Positions 59,324 through 64,000 of a stretch of 64,000 nucleotides of DNA are shown here, piece after piece. How positions within the stretch are numbered: the first letter of the stretch is position 1; each line of letters starts with the position of its first letter. The notes under the pieces were generated by a model. The model was not told where the DNA came from and ran no database searches. It saw nothing but the letters and a program-made list of their open reading frames with translations. This stretch comes from Alphaproteobacteria bacterium UBA4588 (lineage in GTDB: Bacteria; Pseudomonadota; Alphaproteobacteria; Rhodobacterales; Rhodobacteraceae): contig CAJJAW010000007.1 in assembly GCA_905182195.1 (NCBI GenBank), positions 146,631-210,630 on the forward strand. The letters run 5' to 3'. Both the position numbers and the translations under genes were made by a program.

Positions 59324-61455
59324 CTAATCTACCTTCCCGCGATGAAAGCTAGACGCGAGCTCCTCGAAACACCTTCTTCGAGCGAGGTACCGAGCGAACT
59401 CTCGCGCGAACCGCACGGTAAAAGCGACGAGTAAAGGAAGCACGAGCGGCATAGCGAGCGCGAGTTCGTGTTCGAAAGGGAACGTGACGTCTTCGCGGAC
59501 GTTTATGGATTCGCGACTGGTTTGAAACGCGAGTTTTCTGGCTTTGGCGACGAGTTTGAATGCTTCTTGTCGTCGGTTCTCGTCCATCATCGCGACGGCG
59601 TCTCGGAGCATCGCTAAGGACTCTTTCGAACGCGAGGCGAGATAGGAAGCGTCTTTTGCGTCGATATCACCAAGGTTCGTGGCACCACGGAGAATTTCTA
59701 CGATTTCTAACATATCCGCGCGGACTCGAGTTGAACTTAAAGCGTCCATTTCTATCATCGATAAGATGTTCGCCGCATCCGGCAAAGCGTACTTCGCGTA
59801 GGTTTCGTCTGAAGTTATATCCACGCCGAGCAGTCTCGCGCGAACGCGTGCAAAAAGGAACGGAAGGATATCAGTAACACTTTCACGACGCTCCAAAATC
59901 GTTATCCCAACGTTATCGCGCTTGACAAACCAGTTCTTTGGAAGAAAAGCGTCGTCGTTGTTGTCGTTTTTTTCGCGACGAATTTCCCGCTCGGCATGGA
60001 CGGTATCAAGTCCACGTCCATTTTTCTGAGAGGTAACGCCCGCGTGAACCTTTCCGCGGCTTCCTGATTCGTCGTCGAAGCATGAGAGTCGCCCACTTTG
60101 TCCTCTTCAGCGCGGCTGTGGTACACGACGCGAGACTCGGCTTCGATGTTTAAAAAATGTTCGAGACGTTTCGAGAGATTGCTCACAAACGGTTCGCGCA
60201 CGTCTTTCCTAAAATTCCACGAAAGTGTTTCGTTTTCTTCATCGTCATCGGGAAGCACTAGAACGAACGAGAGTGACGCCGCCGACGCGCCAAAATGGCC
60301 ATCAAACTTAGCGTCCTCTCTCGCGACTTTCCACGCGGACGAATATAGTTTCTGAACCGATTCTCGAATTTTTGTCATCGCGTCAAAGCCGCCTCGAGAC
60401 CCCCACTCAGAAGAGGTCCACTTCGCGTCGACGAACGCGTTTCGGTCGGTGCCAAAGTGTAGGTGAAAGTTCGCTTTTATACTGTCGTCTTCTACTTCGT
60501 TTTCGTCGTCGAAAAAGTACGCGTAAATTTCATTCGGATACGTCGCGTAGTTCATTCTCATCTCGTTCTCCACGTGCGCGTACATTCCACTCTTCGCGCT
60601 CTCGCCGTCGCCATTCTCGTTCTCGTCGCGCTCATCTCCGCTCGCTCTCGTGGACCTCGCGTAAAACCTCGCGCGTCTCGCTAATTCGCTCCTACCTTTG
60701 TCACACGCTACGAAAGACTTTCGCGCCTCTTCCTCTGCCGATTTCTCGTTACTTGTCGACGCCTCAAACGCCTCGCCGTCGAGAACGTCCGCGCACCCGC
60801 GAAACGTCACTCTCGCAACCTCTTCGGTCTTTCTACCTCTCTCCAAAGCATCACCATCAAAACTCCCCAAAACCCACTCCTTGAACTTCTCTCGAATATC
60901 TCTCGCCATCTTCGTTTCCATCGGGCCTCGCTTTCGCACGAAGTGCGCGCGAACGACCACTTCCATCTCGCCTTCTCTCTCTTCGTCGTTCAAGACTCTC
61001 TTCGCCAGCGCGTCCAGCTTCTTTGTCTCCGTCATCATCATCACCTTCGAAGCCGCAAACTGTCGATCTCTTTCCGGCGACGCCCAAAACCACCAACTCG
61101 CGACTAAAACCAATCCGAATGCGAGGAAAACCAACGACACGAGCAACCGTTTTTTCTTCGGAACTTTCTCCGACGACGACTTCGAGTGCAACGCAAAGTT
61201 GGCCAACGCGAGCGCGTCTAGCGATGCACTTTTTATCGTTACTGATGCCCCCGTGCTCTCCTTCGTCGTTACGTCGTTCAAAATCGAACGCGCGCGTGCG
61301 ACGAACGCGTCTTTGTCTTCGTCTTCCATTTTCAAAGCTTTGAGCGCGTTCCCGGTCGGGGGAAGAAACGTCAGGCAGTCGTAGACCGATTTTACCACGC
61401 GGAGGAAGAGGAGGAGGAAGAGGAAGATCAGGTAAAGGCGCTCGTCGTCCTCCAT
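59324..61455 (-). CDS. GPI transamidase component PIG-S-like, interrupted by a frameshift at 59967-59973
   Basis: ORF 59902..61455 has the N-terminal TM (LLVSLVFLAFGLVLVASWWFW) and luminal domain; ORF 59324..59896 has the C-terminus (SRESINVREDVTFPFEHELALAMPLVLPLLVAF). Intervening frame reads NDNNDDAFLPKNWFVKRDNVGITILERRESVTDILPF. Confidence 0.72.
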
Positions 61456-61603
61456 TCTTTCTTGTGGCGGTCTTCTCCTTTACCGGGTGTGGTGTGAAAT
61501 GGTGTCAAATTTAGCGCAGAGGAGAGAGGAGAGAGGAGCTTTTTGTGAGGCGTAGACGCGCTATTATGCGTACACATATACAATGAATGCTTCACACACG
61601 CGT

Positions 61604-63936
61604 TTAAAGCTTTGAACGGCCTTTATTATTATTACTAGTGTTACTATTACTACTCGCATTGAATCGAGGCCAGAGCAAATGGTCGTAACCGGGCGGCTTG
61701 TGCGAGCTGTTGAACGGCGCTTTTTGCGCGGCGGCGAAGAGGTTTTCGTAAACGTTCCCGTCTCTCGCGCCTAAGGTTGAGTTCAAGAAGTAATCGTCCA
61801 AACCTAAGGAGTCGGCTAAGGCTGCCGCGTCTGGGCGCAGTTCTTGGAGGAGCTGGGCGATTTCTTCTCGAACGAGTTGGCATTGCATGGCTTCGAGGTA
61901 GCCGTCTTCGACCCAGTCGCCGAGTTCGTCTTCGACGCCGCAGAGGGCGTGGAGCGTGGCGAGGCGTTTTAGAACTGCTATGGTTTCTTTGCTCACTTTG
62001 AGTTTTTCAGCTTCGTGAATGCCGTCGAAGAAGTTCGCGAGGACGACTAAAGCGCAGTGCGATTTGGCGACTTTAATCCAGCTTACCATGTCCAAACGCA
62101 TGGCTTCGTCCACGGAGAGGTTCCCGGCGCGGGCGGTTGCTTGCGAACACAAACGCCAAGCTCGATGCTCGTACGCGCGCAACAAAGCGTCCTCGTCGCG
62201 AATGCCTACTTCGTGCCCGAGGGTGGAGGTAAACGTGTTGCCACTTTCGGAAAGATACTTCATTTGGCCAACCAGTTTGACCTCGGTGACTAATTTCGCT
62301 CTGCAACGCGCGCATGGTTTTGAGCAAATAACCGCGAGGTTTGCAAACACAAAACGTTATTGTCGCCTTCGTACGTGACGTTTGGTGCGTAACTCGCAAT
62401 CGTGGTTCCAAATCCGGCATTCGCAAGGTATCCGTGTCCGCCGCACGTCAGTCGACAACTCTCAATCGCGTCTTTGGTTTTCCAAGAACAAAAGGCTTTT
62501 AAGCCCGAACTCGTCGCGTGTAATTCCGGCAAGGCGTCAAAATCTTTCTCGGAGGACTGCGAACGTTTCAGAAACTCAAAATACATTCTTCGCATATAAT
62601 CGCTCGTCGTGTGAAACGCGAACGAAGAGGCGAGAATAGGAAAGAGCGTTCGTTGCGAGTGTTGATAATCCAACACTTGTGTCTCGACGTTGTTGTTCTT
62701 ACTATCCGCGTTGGATTGACGTCGCACGAGATTATATCGTAACGCAATCGTCACAGCTTTCTTCATGTATAACGCCGCGTTCATGACGATATCGGATCGA
62801 ACAAATACCATGGTTCCATACGCCGCTTTCTTGACTGGCGGAGGGACGTACGTCCCGTCGTCTAATACTTTCGAGTGACCCATAAGCATGGCATCTTTCG
62901 GTACTCGAACGTGATCGAAGCGTAAAAACCCGTTATCTACCGCGTTATATCCCATTTTATCGCCGATATCTCCACACTGGACGCCTGGCAACGGCAAATG
63001 GTCCTTTGTCGACCGAATTTGGACGACAAACGCGTGAATGCCTTTATCTGAGAATACCGGTTCCGAATGAGAAGCAAAAGAAGAAGAAGAAGAAGAAGAA
63101 GAAGAAGGCACGAATAGCCTCGCCATGACAATCGCGTGCGTCGCCGTTTTCCCTAATCCTCCCGGCCACCATTTTGTCGCAGTCAACGTCGGCGAGTGCA
63201 CGATGAACTCCTTCTTTCGAACGTCGTACGTACACGTCGTCTCCAATCCTCTGATGAACGTCCCGTGGCCCAACTCCGTTTGCGCGTACGTCCCAACAAT
63301 TTCTAAATTCACGCACTTAGGTAACCAATACTTCTTCTGTTCGTCCGTTCCTTGCCCTTGGATGGTAGGTATGAACATCCCGAGGTGTAAATCCAGCCCG
63401 CCCGGTTCGTCGATGAACTCGCGCACGACGCGAGCGATGGCTATCAACTTGTTATTGTTACTCTTGTTAACGCCGTTCCCGCTATCCCCGCTATTCCCGC
63501 TACGACTACGCGTCGCACCGCCGCCACTACTCCCCCCGCCACCGCCACCGTTGTCGCCATGAATCTTCGCCAAAATCTCCCTCGCGACTCTCGGAATCTC
63601 CAAATACTTCTCCAGCGTCGTCCTGTACAGCTCCTCCCTTGGCAAAGAGTACTTCTCGCTCGTTTTGTTCTTGAAAACTCTGTCCTTGGTTAACGTCTCC
63701 GCCACGAGTTTTCTCAGCTTGACGTTCTCCACGCCGCCGGCTAATAAAACTTCCAACTCTCTCGAGTTAAACGAAGCTCGCTCGCGCTCGCGAAGTAAAT
63801 CTTTCCTCGGGTCCACCGACGATTGCGCTATCTGTTTGGACACGGGAGTTTGCAGTTTTCTCGCGAGAGTGATGTCGTCCTCGTTGGCCTCCGCCTCGTT
63901 CGTACTCTTACTCTTCCACGCCGTATTCATCATCAA
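61604..63936 (-). CDS. Peroxisomal acyl-CoA oxidase, with two apparent frameshifts at about 62301-62332
   Basis: ORF 62290..63936 (AQTELGHGTFIRGLETTCTYD, CGGHGYLANAGFGTTIASYAPNVTYEGDNNVLCLQTSR), middle frame RYLLKTMRALQ, ORF 61604..62350 (AKLVTEVKLVGQMKYLSES...GRSKL). C-terminal SKL is a PTS1 signal. Confidence 0.9.
63078..63107 (+). repeat. (AAG)10 trinucleotide microsatellite, encoding poly-Ser on the minus strand within the acyl-CoA oxidase
   Basis: Ten uninterrupted AAG units; corresponds to the SSSSSSSSS tract in the protein. Confidence 0.95.
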
Positions 63937-64000
63937 CGAGTGACTTTAAGTGGTGGTAATCAGCGAAGAAGACAACAGGACGACAAACGAAAACAACCAG

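Noticed and set aside
60372-61384. Long plus-strand ORFs (e.g. 60372..60884, 60698..61384) as genes
   Set aside because: Antisense to PIG-S; compositionally biased Ser/Arg-rich translations without recognisable domains.
1-64000. CRISPR arrays, prophage, insertion sequences or rRNA genes
   Set aside because: No regularly spaced direct repeats, cas genes, phage structural genes, transposases or rRNA were recognised anywhere in the window.

Overview
The window looks like two unrelated genomes joined at about 53,424-53,430. Positions 1-53,424 are marine Rhodobacteraceae-like (alphaproteobacterial) DNA. It carries ribD-nrdR, rpoD, dnaG, soxBDAG sarcosine oxidase, an operon-like run of psd, dgkA, eptA, pssA, a PAP2 phosphatase and a second eptA, then gdh, an RdhA-like Fe-S protein, hom, glpX, recJ and tRNA-Glu. 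It continues with a dihydroxypropanesulfonate (DHPS) catabolic cluster (hpsNOP-comDE) with a divergent lacI, a TRAP transporter, an MttB-family methyltransferase, and a carnitine-to-glycine-betaine cluster. The remainder is intron-poor, gene-dense nuclear DNA of a small eukaryote, probably a picoeukaryotic green alga: tandem PLOD-type glycosyltransferase paralogs, MCMBP/ETG1, a ZIM17-type DNL zinc finger protein, FAM136A, PIG-S, and a peroxisomal acyl-CoA oxidase ending in SKL. The junction lies inside one open reading frame and creates a false MFS-glycosyltransferase fusion. Reading all frames against expected protein families shows at least eight bacterial genes broken by single-base insertions, nearly all in homopolymers and mostly between 39.7 and 52.3 kb. 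Several algal genes are broken the same way. Assembly or sequencing artefact is therefore the leading explanation for the join. The most interesting biology is the closed phosphatidylethanolamine/phosphoethanolamine-transferase cassette and the sulfonate cluster with a perfect 16-bp inverted repeat at its control region. All family calls come from reading the translated sequence; no database search was run.
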